Shown one piece after another: positions 1 through 11,384 of a stretch of DNA of 24,813 nt; position 1 is the stretch's first letter, and every line of letters begins with the position of its first letter. This DNA is from Gracilaria vermiculophylla (lineage: Eukaryota; Rhodophyta; Florideophyceae; Gracilariales; Gracilariaceae). Location of the stretch: assembly GCA_019155205.2 (NCBI GenBank), contig JAHNZQ020003148.1, forward strand, positions 1,704,581 to 1,729,393. The letters run 5' to 3'. The notes under the pieces are model-generated. The model was not told where the DNA came from. It saw only the letters and a list, made by a program, of their open reading frames with translations, and made no database searches. A program made the translations under genes and the position numbers.

Positions 1-2399
1 TTTAAATAGAACATTCTACATAATTCTTCTAAATTCTACGGAATTCCTGAGACCTTCGATATATGTCTAGAATTTTCGTAGAAACACATCGAACAGCGAA
101 GTAAAAAGGTAGAAATCTCGAGAAATCACGAGTCAGATCGTTACAGTTCTGCTCTTTATTAATACTGAGCATTTTCGTACTATATTTGTACGGTGAATTC
201 GTGTTCATATTGCATGACATGTTTAAAATAAATGAAAAATACCAAAGCGACGTAGATCTCAAGTATTGTTTGAAATATTGCGTTCTGTACATTTAATCTA
301 AAAGATCTTGAGTATTTTTAACAAAGAAAGACGATGTGTTGTTGAAATATTTGCGCGTGAGTTTCAAAAGTCGTATCTAAATTAAACGCGATGTTGAACG
401 GTTTTGGGGAAATGGACAGCTATGGTAGCCAAAGTTGCGCATTTTGGCGTGCTTCATGGATGTCCTATACTTTCGCAACCTGTACATGTGCAACTAGTTA
501 AAAATTGAAAGCAACTGAAGTCTTGGTATATCAGGATTTTTCAAAAACCCTTGTGCTTTACATAAAACACCGGTCAAAAACGTTCAGAACTGGAATAACC
601 AGAATCGAAAAAAACAGAAAGCTGTAAAATTTTCTGTACTGGGCAAAGAAAACTCGTGAAAAATGATTTCATACAAAACAACAAAGACAATTGCTTTGGG
701 CACAACTGTGTACACACCCGGACTCTTGGCCTCATATGAGGTTAATTTGGCCTCCCACGAGACCAGTATTTAGAAAACTTTATCGTATAATTTTTTTGAC
801 TGCTTTAATACATTTATACAACCATTCTTCTTGCTTATCCGATGCCACCATGAATTTATTTAACACTAAAAGCTCTGAAAGTTTTACAAAACTTATTAGC
901 ATTTATTAAGCTTTCCAGAAAGCTTACTATTTGAGCATGTTAGAGCATGGTTCGTTTTTGTGTAGTATAAATTTTATTCTACCAAGTGAACAGGTCTATT
1001 GCGTCATTTTTAGTTTCCAAAAGGCTGATTAACGAACTTTGTAAAGCACTGATCAAGTTCTGATGCTTCCAAAGTATCGTCATTTTTGCCCATTGATGGG
1101 TTAGTTTTTTAACTTATATTTACCATCATGTTGCTCTTCTCTTTTTTAAAACTCTTTTCGAAGTAGGAACCTATATGCTTTAGGATTTATTTTAACATTG
1201 TTCTTGATACAGGTAACGGCTGCTTTGGTTTAGTAGAGGCAAATCTGGAGATCTTTTGCTCTAGCATAAACATAGAAGTAAAAACTAGATTACTTATGAG
1301 GATTTTTTCTATTTTAGTCATTCAAATAGCTCAGGAACCCCCCAAAAAAAGTTATTAATTTTCTTTAATGCTAATACTCTCGTTCCAGTTAGCTTTCAAA
1401 AGAGGTATTGTATTAGGCATAATTACCGTTTGATTTGGATTAATTAAGCATTCATTTCCGGCCCCACATGAGGCCAATTATCCTGTACAGACTACTGGAC
1501 AGGCTATGGTGAAAGCTGTTTTTTGTCACTCGAAATATTAGGGAATAGTATTCGTGCAAGCATGGACCCAGAGGGTAGAAATATAATCCATTCGGGCGCG
1601 ACACTGCCGACGTCAGGTTTTTCTCCGATTAAGAGGTTCATTTTTCATCTTGTAGCGATGGAGTTAGAATGTGTTCTCCAAGAATGGCGGTGTCGACGGC
1701 GGATGTGATCCTTATCCAGCACGGTGCGCTTTCGTGGACCACGTCAAAGACGGATCTTAAGTTAGTGTGGCAAAAGGCGCAGAGAGGTGTTTTTGCCGCC
1801 ACTACAGAAGCCTTTTTTGATATCCTTACAAAGGCGCATCTCCTGACATGCAGAAGCTTAAACGGGTGCGTAAGAATTTTCATGTCGTTTTTGTCTCTAG
1901 TGGTTTGCTTTTTCTTCTCGGTATTTGTGGTCTTGTAAGAAGAACACAGTGTCTTTTATAGTAATCATTTGCGTGCAATAGAAAATAATGCTTCCCGATG
2001 TCTTTTATCGCTATCGCAGATCTGCCCCGACTTTCTTCGTGTCAAACAAGGGCTTGAGGACTCGAGGCGCCTCCTGCTTTCGAAATGCAAGACTCGTTTT
2101 CAGGTGGCAGGAGATGCTTTCCTATCGGAAAAGCTCCGGTGGACGTTCCCCCAAAAGGCTTCGGTGGCCGGCCGCGACACAAAGAACCAGTTTCTAACAT
2201 GAAACCTGGTACAACTTTAAAGTAATGATGTTCTTTTCATAGGGTAGAAAATTTGGTTTTTTGAACTCCCCTCACATGATACCAGCCCTCATAAATATAT
2301 ACATGATATGCAAATCCCAAAATATGGTTCGGCATGGTAAGTAAGATTTGGCCCTCAAAGACATTCAGAAATTCATATACTCCGTTACTCCAGAGAGCG
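1..2399. other. AT-rich intergenic region, no supported gene
   Basis: No reading frame here looks like a protein, and stops are dense on both strands up to about 1500. From about 1500 to 2215 the GC content rises and short open stretches appear on the plus strand. One is an ATG frame at 1848-1961 (37 codons) with a basic start followed by a hydrophobic segment. Another open run at about 2062-2225 is Gly/Pro-rich. These could be exon or pseudogene relics, but nothing identifies them. No tRNA, rRNA or obvious repeat was seen. Confidence 0.6.
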
Positions 2400-3743
2400 T
2401 CACAATTTATCAATATCCACATCGCACAAGCTGACATCTCTGTGCGGAGAGTCTTTCTTTCTCCTGTGTACTTTTGTCCCGCGAGTAATGTAGGCTGCAG
2501 CCAGAGCCGCCAAAGCAGTAATAAAGGCGCCCAGTAATCCGACAATAGGTCCAAGCCATCCCCATTTTGACGTTTCTCCGTTCTCAGTTTTGTTGCTGGG
2601 TTCTTCGAGAGTTTTGTTCCTGGGTCCTTTGACAACGTCTACTTCGAAGGAAGCAGTTGCGTTTTTAGGTGTTTTGACTTTTTCCGGTTCAGTAGCAGCT
2701 GTTGGTCCCTCTAAATGGTCTGCAGTCGTAACTTGCTCGTTATCATTCGCATTATCTTCAATCCTCGAGTCTGGTACGAAAATATCCTCCAAGTATTTCG
2801 CGTATACAGGTGGATCCAATGTTGTGGGCGCTTTTGAGTTATCAACGGAAACAATGACCCCCCCTAGTCCTGTATCATTAGTGACAGCTACTACAGCCGG
2901 TAATTTTGAATCAATTCCTGACACACATATCATGGACTTGCAAGTACCAGTAAAAACACATCCTGCTACATTCGTGAACGGCATTTCACAACTAGCCTGG
3001 CATTCAGATTGAGGGATACAAACTGACTTTTCAGCTTCCGAACTGCACAGATCACATGACGTCCTCATCCGCACTATCTCTACCGCATCGTTCTGGATAT
3101 TTCGGCAAACATTACGACATTGAACGAATTCTTGCTCTTCATCGACCGAGAGCAACGCGTCTCCAGATTCCCCACAGACTTTACTGTCGATACGATAGTA
3201 AGTGCCATCGCAATTATCTCTGGATATCAGCACCGCATCGAGTGAGTTGTCATATGGAGATTTATCGGATGTTACGGAGTCATTCACGCGAACAATAGTG
3301 CGAGGTCCAGCATATGTGATTCTGGTGAAGTTGGCCGGCCGCCCTGTGTTCCTGTCATGAAAGCATGTGAACTCGCGACACGTGCCTGAGTACACGCAAC
3401 CTGGGGGCTCTTCGCCGCAAGCAGAAATGCAAACTGCTCGTGGCTGACACATACGCGTACCATGGTCAAACGTACGAAACGGCTGCACGAGATCGCAGAG
3501 ATCGAAGGCGCACTTGGCCGACCGAGTTGTCATGGTAATGTCGGGATGTGAAAATGACTGGCAACCCACGCGACATTGATTGGGCTTCGAGGATTTGACG
3601 CGATCGTCGCCAAGTGCAATGTCCGTAGCATCCCCGCAGAATGTACGGTTGCGCCTAGGCATGGCGCAGAGCTCAGTAGCATCGAGTTGCAGAGCTCCAT
3701 GAAACACTCCCATGAATAACAGCAATTGGAAAACAGCGTCCAT
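2400..3743 (-). CDS. Secreted type I membrane protein with two 12-cysteine modules
   Basis: I do not recognise the family. The 447-residue product starts with a hydrophobic signal peptide (about residues 1-20). A tandem cysteine-rich ectodomain follows, then an acidic, Thr/Pro-rich stalk (about 300-395), one membrane segment (about 396-420), a basic stop-transfer stretch (RRKK) and a short tail. Module 1 uses C26, C36, C57, C61, C78, C83, C99, C105, C109, C116, C122 and C127. Module 2 uses C178, C190, C209, C213, C230, C233, C242, C248, C252, C262, C268 and C273, with matching spacing and a shared GCV-aromatic-x-GTC motif. Seven N-glycosylation sequons lie at residues 32, 138, 154, 289, 361, 376 and 384. 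The start is ATG in a strong context (ACCATGG). The frame has no internal stop and no intron. A cell-surface receptor, adhesin or matrix role is inference only. Confidence 0.85.
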   Translation of the reverse strand: MDAVFQLLLFMGVFHGALQLDATELCAMPRRNRTFCGDATDIALGDDRVKSSKPNQCRVGCQSFSHPDITMTTRSAKCAFDLCDLVQPFRTFDHGTRMCQPRAVCISACGEEPPGCVYSGTCREFTCFHDRNTGRPANFTRITYAGPRTIVRVNDSVTSDKSPYDNSLDAVLISRDNCDGTYYRIDSKVCGESGDALLSVDEEQEFVQCRNVCRNIQNDAVEIVRMRTSCDLCSSEAEKSVCIPQSECQASCEMPFTNVAGCVFTGTCKSMICVSGIDSKLPAVVAVTNDTGLGGVIVSVDNSKAPTTLDPPVYAKYLEDIFVPDSRIEDNANDNEQVTTADHLEGPTAATEPEKVKTPKNATASFEVDVVKGPRNKTLEEPSNKTENGETSKWGWLGPIVGLLGAFITALAALAAAYITRGTKVHRRKKDSPHRDVSLCDVDIDKL

Positions 3744-3961
3744 GGTGCTTGAACGGGATCAGACGGCATTAACGCGCACACAAGACGGAATTGATCCTCT
3801 ACCCACAGTTAGCATAGCCATCTAAGGATGAAAATAATGACCCCATACTCCAGCAATGTCTTGGGGAAAGTATCGATATGTATGATAACACCACCTGCGG
3901 CATCCACCCAAATGGGCCACAGATTGTGATACGGCTTAGATTTACCCTACACTGGTAGCTA

Positions 3962-4304
3962 ATGCATACTTAGGGCTCCTGCCCTCCTGGCCCATGTAGA
4001 GAAAAGGAGTCTGCTTTGGCTACCAAACATTTTTGGAAGAGAACTTTATGAGGCAGTGTTTAATCGGAGCTATCGGGCACATGGTTGTGGTAAGGCTTTC
4101 TGGAATGATGACGTGGCTGTACTACCCGTTTCGGTACTACGCAAACCAACAACAGAGAAGGAAGTCATGTCCGCATATGAACCGTTGCTGTCTTTCGAAG
4201 TGGTCCAAAATTGTTGGTTCCTCAAGAAGCACAAAAATAGAGGCAATTACAACATCTTAGGGGCGCATTTGGGAGGCCCATGGATATTCAGACGGAGGGC
4301 GTGA
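3962..4304 (+). CDS. Unrecognised open frame, probably a gene fragment
   Basis: The frame is open for about 114 codons between the stops at 3959 and 4302. It has no good ATG near its 5' end: the first codons are non-ATG, and the listed GTG at 4056 is internal. The predicted peptide is mixed and globular-looking (motifs such as FGRELYEAVFNRSY and GNYNILGAHLGGPW) rather than low-complexity, which is why it is reported. It could be an internal exon, a pseudogene or a piece of a transposable element. It stands alone upstream of a long AT-rich region. No homology is claimed. Confidence 0.25.
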
Positions 4305-6270
4305 ATTTCTTGTCGGTCTTCTGAAATTCATGCTGTGCAAGTGCAGATTTTAGGTGGCGATATTCTTTTTGCGAAATATAGGTCTTTTTATTGCGGCCCC
4401 AGAAATTGCGTGCCTTGTGTGCATCTTGTTGTCAATCCAATATTGCAAGAACCCCTTTCAGTCTTATTTCTCTTCACGTTGGCCTTCATGCCGGAGAGTT
4501 TTCTGTAGATCAATGAGTTCGTTAACTTTGAAAAGCACGTGAACGAGTTTCAGAAGTTTCTATCAGCGTCAGAAACCATCGATTCGATAGAAACGCCGAA
4601 CCCGAAATATAGTTTATTGGGATGAGAGGGAAAGTCAACATTTCATGAAGCCATACAAGTCAACACGGTAAATTTGAATCACTGTGAATTTCTTTTGTTC
4701 TTAGATTCTAAGTTGATGATTCCTGGGGGAGTTTCGATAGGACTCAAAAGGCAATTATGAGTTTGCAAAAAAAAGTTTTTATGCTCAGAAGTTACGTCAA
4801 AATACGCAGTATTCTCATGTTAGAGGATCTCTACCTCCTGAAAGACTCGCTTTTTTATTTCGGAGAAGTCAAGAGCATCTCTTTTGCTTGAAAGACGTGT
4901 TTTTTCATTTCAGAGAATTTCTTATCCGAAAACTTTTACCGATCCTCGGTCACTCTCCGTAGGTTAGAGACAAATTTCTATAGATGTGTGAATGTCTTTA
5001 TGGCCTTACTATAGAACTAAAAATACGTTCAGTGTCTACTCGACATTTGGCATCATACAGGACCACTCAGCCTCATACGATACGAATGTTGCTGGATCTC
5101 TTGAAACGGCAAACAAATGAGAAGTGCATCTCAGGACTTCTTTACTCTGTCTTATTCACTTTCTTCTTGATTGCCATAAATCACTTTATGAAGTTGTCCA
5201 ATATATTCTTTTGCCTAACGTAATGTGGTTGAATCAGTGAAAACAATTCTTTTATTATAACACCTGCAGGAATTTCTTGCTAAATAAACATATTTAGCGC
5301 AGCTTACAGGTTTTCTTGCATTTTATATTTATTGATGTCATGATGTACGTTAGAGTACTTTAACAAATAAAAAAATACGTAAGGTAACATTGATCAAAAC
5401 ACTCCAACAAGATATATTTGTCAAAAATGCTCTGGAATAATGGATGAGTTATGTAGAAAGGCAAAACAAAGAAAGATATTCAGATGCTGAGTAACTGACT
5501 TACAATTTAAGAGGTGTGAGAAAGTAGTTTGATATTTTCAGAAATCTTTTGCAGTTATCTCAAAACTAAATGTTCTCCATTCTCCGTAAGAACGCAAAAT
5601 GTAGTTAGATATTTTGAAGGTTAATAATCAACTTGAAAATATTGAATAAAGGATTCTTTAGGAACCATTCCGCCATTATTTAGACTCAGAAAGCTTCTCG
5701 TACATTGCAACTTTCGGATGATTTACATTTCAATACAAAAGCAGAATATTCATTACAATGGTCCATTCATCACCTGAGCAGTAAAGCATTTTATAAATTA
5801 AATTGCAGCCTACTTTTACTGTTTCCAAATAGAATACTGAACGAAGACCTTTATGTAAACTTGAAATAAGCTTTTTTTTGAAAGAAATACTCTCATGAAA
5901 CAGGGAAACAATTTTGTAGTTCTAAGAAAGAACTTTTATGGTTATACAGTGCAAAACATATACATGTATTATTTAAATCATAAGTACATAAGTATCCTAT
6001 AAAATGCATGAGACATGTTTTTATTAAAATCTATGGAATACAACTGATGAAGAAAATGTTTAGTCGAGACATTGGTAGTCAAGATGTTCTTGACGGTCGG
6101 TACGCTTAGCGTGGAATACTTTATCAGTCATATAGGGTGTGCAGAAATACTGAAGTAAATAGGTATAGGTAGAAGGTAGGTTGAATAAAACTTTACTTGA
6201 ATTTCCTGATGCCCCTGTTAATCGAGAATACCACGCCTTTATATATACTTTAAAATTCTCTCATTTAGAA
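4305..6270. other. AT-rich intergenic desert
   Basis: About 2 kb of AT-rich sequence with only short, biased frames (for example 4984-5223, with a hydrophobic tail). I see no conserved motif, RNA gene or clear terminal repeat. It separates the left-hand genes from the transposon-rich block beginning near 6.35 kb. Confidence 0.6.
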
Positions 6271-6354
6271 AAATCTAGAACGGAATTGCAAGTTGTTTGG
6301 CACAGCAAACTGAGCTGGAAAGTATCCAGAAAGTTCTTGTGATGTCGATTGCGC

Positions 6355-7815
6355 TACCCTCAGTTCTTCTTTCGAGGTGGTAGCTCACAACGTCCGTCAG
6401 GAGTTTTTTTAGGACTCCAAAGGCGCGAGTTTCTAAAGGTGGTCTCCGGTAATCACGGTCACGAGCCATGGAAATCATGAAAGTGGGTCCGCAAGCACCA
6501 ATCGGAGAAGGGGGTTCACTGAGCGGACAATGCGCCTACAGGCGTCATATGAGACGACCTGGGTATTGGCGGCTAAGAAACCTGCAGGAGTCGGACAAGA
6601 GTTTCCAACCGGAAAATCTTGAAGAAGACTAAAGCATTTGTAGGTTGAAACCTTAATTTCAGTTTAAATTTAGGTTTTTTTAAGTGACTAAAAAACTGAT
6701 TTTCTAGAGTTTAAGAAAAGACCATGGGATTTTAAATGTAACAGTAAACGTTTTTGATATTTAAAGAAACCTCGATAGTGTAAACAATAATTTTGAATAA
6801 AACTGACACTGAAATATTAAAGCATGGGTAGCAAAAGGGATTAGATACCTCTGTAGTCTATGCCCTGAGAAGAGAGCGTAAATTTTTTGAATACTCAGAA
6901 ATACAGCTAACGCGTAAAACGCTCCACGTAAGGGTGTTTTGTTTATTTTCCCCAGAGGTGGATCTCGGACGGCAAATTAAGTACCGTGCCGGGACCCCCC
7001 CCTCGACACGTATCACCACTGTAGTAATTACATGCACCAAATACCTAGACTAGATCCAAAGTTCACTATTCCTCAGAAGTAGCGTAGCACAGGTGCCCGA
7101 ATAATGCACCACGCGGTTCAGTTAATAAAATACGAACTCTCCTTCGGAATATCCGGTCGCAAACCCGCATGCCAATATTACCTTAGGATCCAATGTACTA
7201 CATACCCCCTTTCCTCAATTTCACCACGTCCTCGAGGGGCATCTTCTCACATATCGCTCCCTAAGTGGCTTCTAATGGCGCGGACGCCATTACGGTCGTC
7301 CGCAATTTGACAAATCCTCTCCTCCAGGGATTCCTCCGCACTTCCCCGCTCCCGCGCGTTGTACCCACCGCGGGCTTGTACATCTCCTTTGAGGCGGTTA
7401 CCGGCCCCTAGCCCTTCTCGACATAACGTCGTCTACTCCGTCTTGGTGCATCCCGCTGGTGCAAAACCGCCCAGCATTCCGATTTCTTTGAGGATTCCTT
7501 TCGGGAAACGCTCAAGCCGTCGCGTCCGCTCGTCCGTTCTCATTGGAGACAACGTACTCATACTTTTCCCTTATGCCCTGTCTCCGTCTTCTGTTCACTA
7601 TGAATCCACTCCCCGCTAAGTTGCTCGTCTCGTCGCCGGCATATCTTCGTCCGTCCTCGCCACGCATTCTTCGCCGGCGTCGTGACATGGCTTCTTCTTC
7701 CGAGGGGCATATAACTTCAGGCCTCTTTTTTAGTGGTCTTTCGTCCAAACTCTCTGGTGCCACCACGCTTTTGGTCTGTGTCTTGCCTCCCACATACACC
7801 TTCGGGATGACTGTG
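6355..7815 (-). mobile_element. Decayed retroelement unit, copy A
   Basis: This segment is directly repeated by 7816-9125 with many substitutions and indels. Anchor matches include TTCGAGGTGGTAG (6371 and 7833), GTTAATAAAATACGA (7121 and 8282), CCTTAGGATCCA (7181 and 8342) and ATAACTTC (7711 and 8991). The offset changes from 1462 to 1161 to 1280, so copy A carries about 300 extra bases near 6640-6940 and copy B about 120 extra bases near 7500-8850. The minus strand is the coding strand, because amino acids are conserved between copies in that direction. The frame is broken by shifts and stops. The copy A insertion is strikingly AT-rich compared with its GC-rich flanks. Confidence 0.6.
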
Positions 7816-7850
7816 GTACCGTCAGTTCTCTTTTCGAGGTGGTAGTGCAT
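7512..7850 (-). pseudogene. Gag-like relic frame spanning the copy A/B junction
   Basis: This is the longest surviving piece of the repeated unit: 112 codons, starting at an ATG that begins MHYHLEKR. It is charged and Arg/Glu-rich, with an RRRRRMRGEDGRR-type basic patch. The corresponding minus-strand translation of copy B (about 9100-8860) keeps a matching pattern: a VYV/MYV core, an APEES-like segment, PEVI, a basic stretch followed by GMGGEDGR, then a segment resembling SGFIVNRRR. That shared pattern on one strand is the evidence for former coding. Basic, low-hydrophobicity sequence of this kind fits a nucleocapsid or Gag tail, but no zinc knuckle is visible and no family is identified. 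Confidence 0.4.
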
Positions 7851-9125
7851 AACGTCCCTAAAGAGTTTTTGTTGACTCCAAAGGCGCGAGTTCCTAAAGG
7901 TGGTCTCCGGTATTCACTTTCGTGAGCCGGAAATTTTTGAAAGGGGATCCGCAGACACCATGCGGAGGGGAAGGTTCACTGGGCGGACATTGCTTCTACA
8001 AGCGCTGCTACGAGGCGACCAAGGGATCGGCGGCTTTGAATCCTTAGGATGTACAAGGAGAATCTCCAACATGAAAAATGGATGTAGACTCAAGGGTGCT
8101 TGGTTTCCTTCCTTAGAGGTGGAGCTCGACCGGCAGATTAAGTATCACACCGAAAGGCCGCCTCGGAAGGTGTCACTTCTCTAGTAATTACCCACACACA
8201 TTAACTAAAATTAAATTAAATTCTACCGTCCTTCAAGGATACTGTAGCGCACGTGGGCCGATTTGTGCACCACGTGGCTCAGTTAATAAAATACGAGCCC
8301 TCCTTAGAAATATCGCGCCATAAATCTACTCCGCAGTATCACCTTAGGATCCACTGTACTACATACTCCTTTTCCTGAGTTGAACCACTTTATCGAGGTG
8401 CATCATTCCATAGCTCGATCCGTAGGTGGCTCCTATCGGTGCTGATGTCAACGAGGTTTCCGGCGATGTGATACATCCTATCCTCCAGGCGTTCCTCCAT
8501 ACTTCCTTATTTCCGCACGGCATACCAACCGTGGGCTCCCATTTTTCCCTTGCGGCGTTTTTTGGGCCCTTGGCTCTTCTTGACCCAGCCATGTCTTCTC
8601 CTTCTGAGCGTACCGCGTCGGTACTACCGCGCCAGTCAGCCGCATGATATCCGGCACAACTCGGGCGTCTCGTGTACGGCGTAGGCGTTCAATCTTTATG
8701 GCCGGAGCGTGGGTCAGTCCAGCCTGTTCGCTGACTCCCTTCAGGCACTCGACGCCCTTATTCCTTGTAGGATCTCTTTTTGGGGAACGCCCGATTCTTC
8801 ACGTCCGGTAGTTCATTGCCCGTGAAGGTTCTTCATCTTATACTCTTCTCCCTTGCGCTTCTGTCGGCCTCCACTGATTATGAACTCGCTCCTAGCCATG
8901 GTGCTCTATACGTCACCTGTCTCCTGTCGTCCATCCTCTCCGCCCATTCCACGATTTCGTCCCGACGCCGCTAGCTTCCCGGTTGGGCGTATAACTTCGG
9001 GTGGTGTGAAATCACTCTCCTCAGGTGCTGCAGCACGTTCGGTCGTAATTCTTTCAGCTACGTACATCTTCTGCATGACTTCTCCAGCCCATGCGCCTAC
9101 GTCTCCCTCCGATCTTGAGGTATAT
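7816..9125 (-). mobile_element. Decayed retroelement unit, copy B
   Basis: Head-to-tail partner of copy A, in the same orientation. In the 8400-8600 part the minus-strand reading gives a GSMEERLEDR-type helical stretch followed by a motif like RSHL...DAPR. The same elements occur at the matching place in copy A (GSAEESLEER, then RSHLGSD and EDAPR), in a frame different from the longest open frames. Several stops and frameshifts show that the unit is dead. The right edge, near 9100-9130, is fuzzy because similarity to the copy A start fades there. Confidence 0.55.
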
Positions 9126-9143
9126 CACACCTCTACCGGTGCA

Positions 9144-9758
9144 TCATTTCGCCCTGGGAAGCAATTTGATCATCGTACAACGCGTGTTCTCGTGCCTTTC
9201 CACGACAGACGCGTCATCCTCCCGTGCCCTGTGGAGGACTACATCTACCATTTTGGACCCAACCTTCAGGCGATGCGATTCTGAGCAGTACCGAAGGTTG
9301 CTTGGAACGACCAAAAGCGGAACTGAGTGGAAGCCTATCGCACTCACTGGTTCCACACTCAGGTCCACGCTGAAAACGCTCTGACCACGGTGGGGCACTG
9401 TAACACTCCTTCGTTTAGGTGCGCCGAAGAGTGGGAGATCCAGGCTCGACTCTAAGTTCTCCTCGAAGAGCAGAGTGCACACCAGCGAGCAGGGTGGCCC
9501 GGAACCATCGTGGATGGACGCTCTGCCCTCGTGGTGCTACCCTTCGATCCCTCTTATGATGGCCTCTACTGGCTCAATTGAAACTGTTGGGGGACGCCCC
9601 TTGTGGATAAGACGCGAGTACGAACTGCCTCTAGATATTTCTACGGTTGGCACTGAACGAAATTCCACGACATGTTTTCCGCACAAAGTCCAAACTACTA
9701 CCTCGAGGTGAGCGAATCTCAGAGGGACCACTGGGTATCCCGCACCTCTGCGTTGCAA
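9144..9758 (-). pseudogene. Unrecognised relic coding frame with one in-frame stop
   Basis: Two minus-strand open stretches, 9758-9537 and 9536-9144, share one frame and are separated by a single TAG at 9539-9537. Read through, they span about 205 codons. The sequence looks protein-like (for example AIGFHSVPLLVVPSNLR and VERHENTRCTM) but I cannot assign it. It lies immediately upstream, in coding direction, of the duplicated retroelement units, so it may be the 5' part of the same element. Its first 112 bases overlap the oppositely oriented plus-strand frame at 9647-10732, so at most one of the two is real there. Confidence 0.3.
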
Positions 9759-9865
9759 TACCCATTACCTTCGCGTACCACACTGCAAAGGTCCTGGATC
9801 CCCATGCCCCTTTAGAGATTTTTGTGCTCTTGATTGCCTCGACGAAGTTCGCGGTCGGCACCCTG

Positions 9866-10732
9866 ATGGCGTATCTCCAAGCAGCGGACAAGGGCGTCAC
9901 TGCCTATGCTCGGTGCCGTGACGGTCGCCTCTACTGGGATTCTTCGTATCAACCAACCGCCGGACGTTTGCTCCACTTTTTGGAGTCGTTTATCCGGGTC
10001 CTGCACTCCTTCGTAAGTCAGAACCTGATTAAGGGCACCGCATTGAGCAAATCCAAGGCGGAGATGCTGCTGGATTTCAGCCTGGAGGTGGCGTGGATCG
10101 GTACGCCGGGCTTCTTTTGTTATGTTTACGGCGAAGAAATGCTTCACCCTATTTTGCGGAGTCCCAATGGAGACGATGACGGGCGAGCCTACCCTGCGTT
10201 TCCCCGTCTTGAACCTTCTTGGGTTTCTCAGGTGCCGCTGTTCCGTGTACCCGACTGTGATCCCATGGTAGAGAGCATGGCGACTTGCACGCCGAGTCGC
10301 TTACCGGCTCCGTCCCAGGATGTGGGGACGCCTTCTGAGGTCGTAATGCAGAACCCAGCCTCACTGCCGGATCCCCGCGCACTGGTGGCCGTCGTGTCCC
10401 CCCTGAAAGCGGACGAGAGTACTCCTGTCCCGGAGTTTTTGACACCGGTGGTGGTCTCCCGCCTCCGGAGCGTCCCTATACCTGCTGTTCAGCCTCGCCT
10501 GAAGAGCGTTCCGGTTCCTGTATTGCCGTCATCTCCGGTGTCGCCGTCTTCGTCCTTGGCCCTGCCAACCTCCCTGGGGGTGTCTGCAGAATGCCTTTGG
10601 GAGGCTTCTGTCCCAGCCGGTCCAAAGTCTGCGACTCCATCCCTGGCGGTTGTTGTTGCGTCAACGGAAGTTGCCGCTTCTGGGGCACCACAGGGCACGT
10701 TATTCTCTGGGGCTCTGAGTGCTTCCTTCTAA
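9866..10732 (+). CDS. GC-rich unrecognised ORF, possibly gag-like
   Basis: The frame is open from about 9630 to the TAA near 10730 (361 codons from a TTG at 9647). The first in-frame ATG is at 9866, giving 289 residues. The N-terminal half looks globular and helical (for example the amphipathic stretch FLESFIRVLHSFVSQNL). The C-terminal half, from about codon 200 of the longer frame, is rich in Pro, Ser and Val with loosely repeated RSVPIP / KSVPVP units, so it is probably disordered. This layout resembles a retroelement Gag with a low-complexity tail, but no zinc knuckle, protease or reverse transcriptase follows. GC-rich DNA favours long chance frames, so caution is needed. It is unlike the minus-strand elements to its left. 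Confidence 0.4.
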   Translation: MAYLQAADKGVTAYARCRDGRLYWDSSYQPTAGRLLHFLESFIRVLHSFVSQNLIKGTALSKSKAEMLLDFSLEVAWIGTPGFFCYVYGEEMLHPILRSPNGDDDGRAYPAFPRLEPSWVSQVPLFRVPDCDPMVESMATCTPSRLPAPSQDVGTPSEVVMQNPASLPDPRALVAVVSPLKADESTPVPEFLTPVVVSRLRSVPIPAVQPRLKSVPVPVLPSSPVSPSSSLALPTSLGVSAECLWEASVPAGPKSATPSLAVVVASTEVAASGAPQGTLFSGALSASF

Positions 10733-11384
10733 ACGTTAGTGTGGGCGTGCCTGGTGATGGGCCGTCCTGCTCCGGCGTCCCCTGTAGAGGCTCTTTGCGA
10801 GGCTCGTACCTAAATCTTAGAACTTCATATGGCCCGGGCGGGCCGTGCCTCGATGGCGGCCATCAAGAAAAGCCAGGGATAGTTCTTCGAGAGCCAAGCG
10901 CTCATGGTTTAAGCTCGGCTCGAAGGGGATTATGCAACGCGATTTGGTGACCTATAGGTGAAAGAATCCCTGGCAATGGGAGAATATCCCGGGTACCGGC
11001 GGAATAAAAGAACCTTGAATTGGAGCAGAAGCTCCGTTAACGGTAGTTGCAAGATTTTTCTGCCGTGCCCACGCGCTCAGCGACACGCAGTGCCACCGCG
11101 AGAGCGTACGAAAAGCGGGCAATGCCGTTCTGGAGACGAAAAAGAGAAATCCATGTGTGGGATAGACAGCGGAGACGAAAAACAACTGCGGTTGGCGGCC
11201 CCCTACATCTTTTTTAAACGGCAGCGTACAGACTGTTTAAAAAACATACGACATGCTGCGAAATCTCAAAAAACTACCAAATGTATACTGTACGCGTACA
11301 AAAACAGGTTTCAGAAAAAAGTAAAGTCAAAAAACCGTTTCAAAAACATATGATCAGCAATAACAAATCTTTACTGCGGGACGC
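10733..11384. other. Intergenic sequence, GC-rich passing to AT-rich
   Basis: GC content falls sharply near 11200. The plus-strand frame 10958-11353 is compositionally ordinary and very basic, with nothing recognisable, so it is not called. The 3' end of the neighbouring Tc1/mariner element should lie here, left of its stop at 11385. I could not identify its inverted terminal repeat, because the other end is lost beyond the assembly gap. Confidence 0.4.

Noticed and set aside
2590..3012. Plus-strand 140-codon frame
   Set aside because: Antisense to the cysteine-rich membrane protein, whose regular cysteine spacing shows the minus strand is coding.
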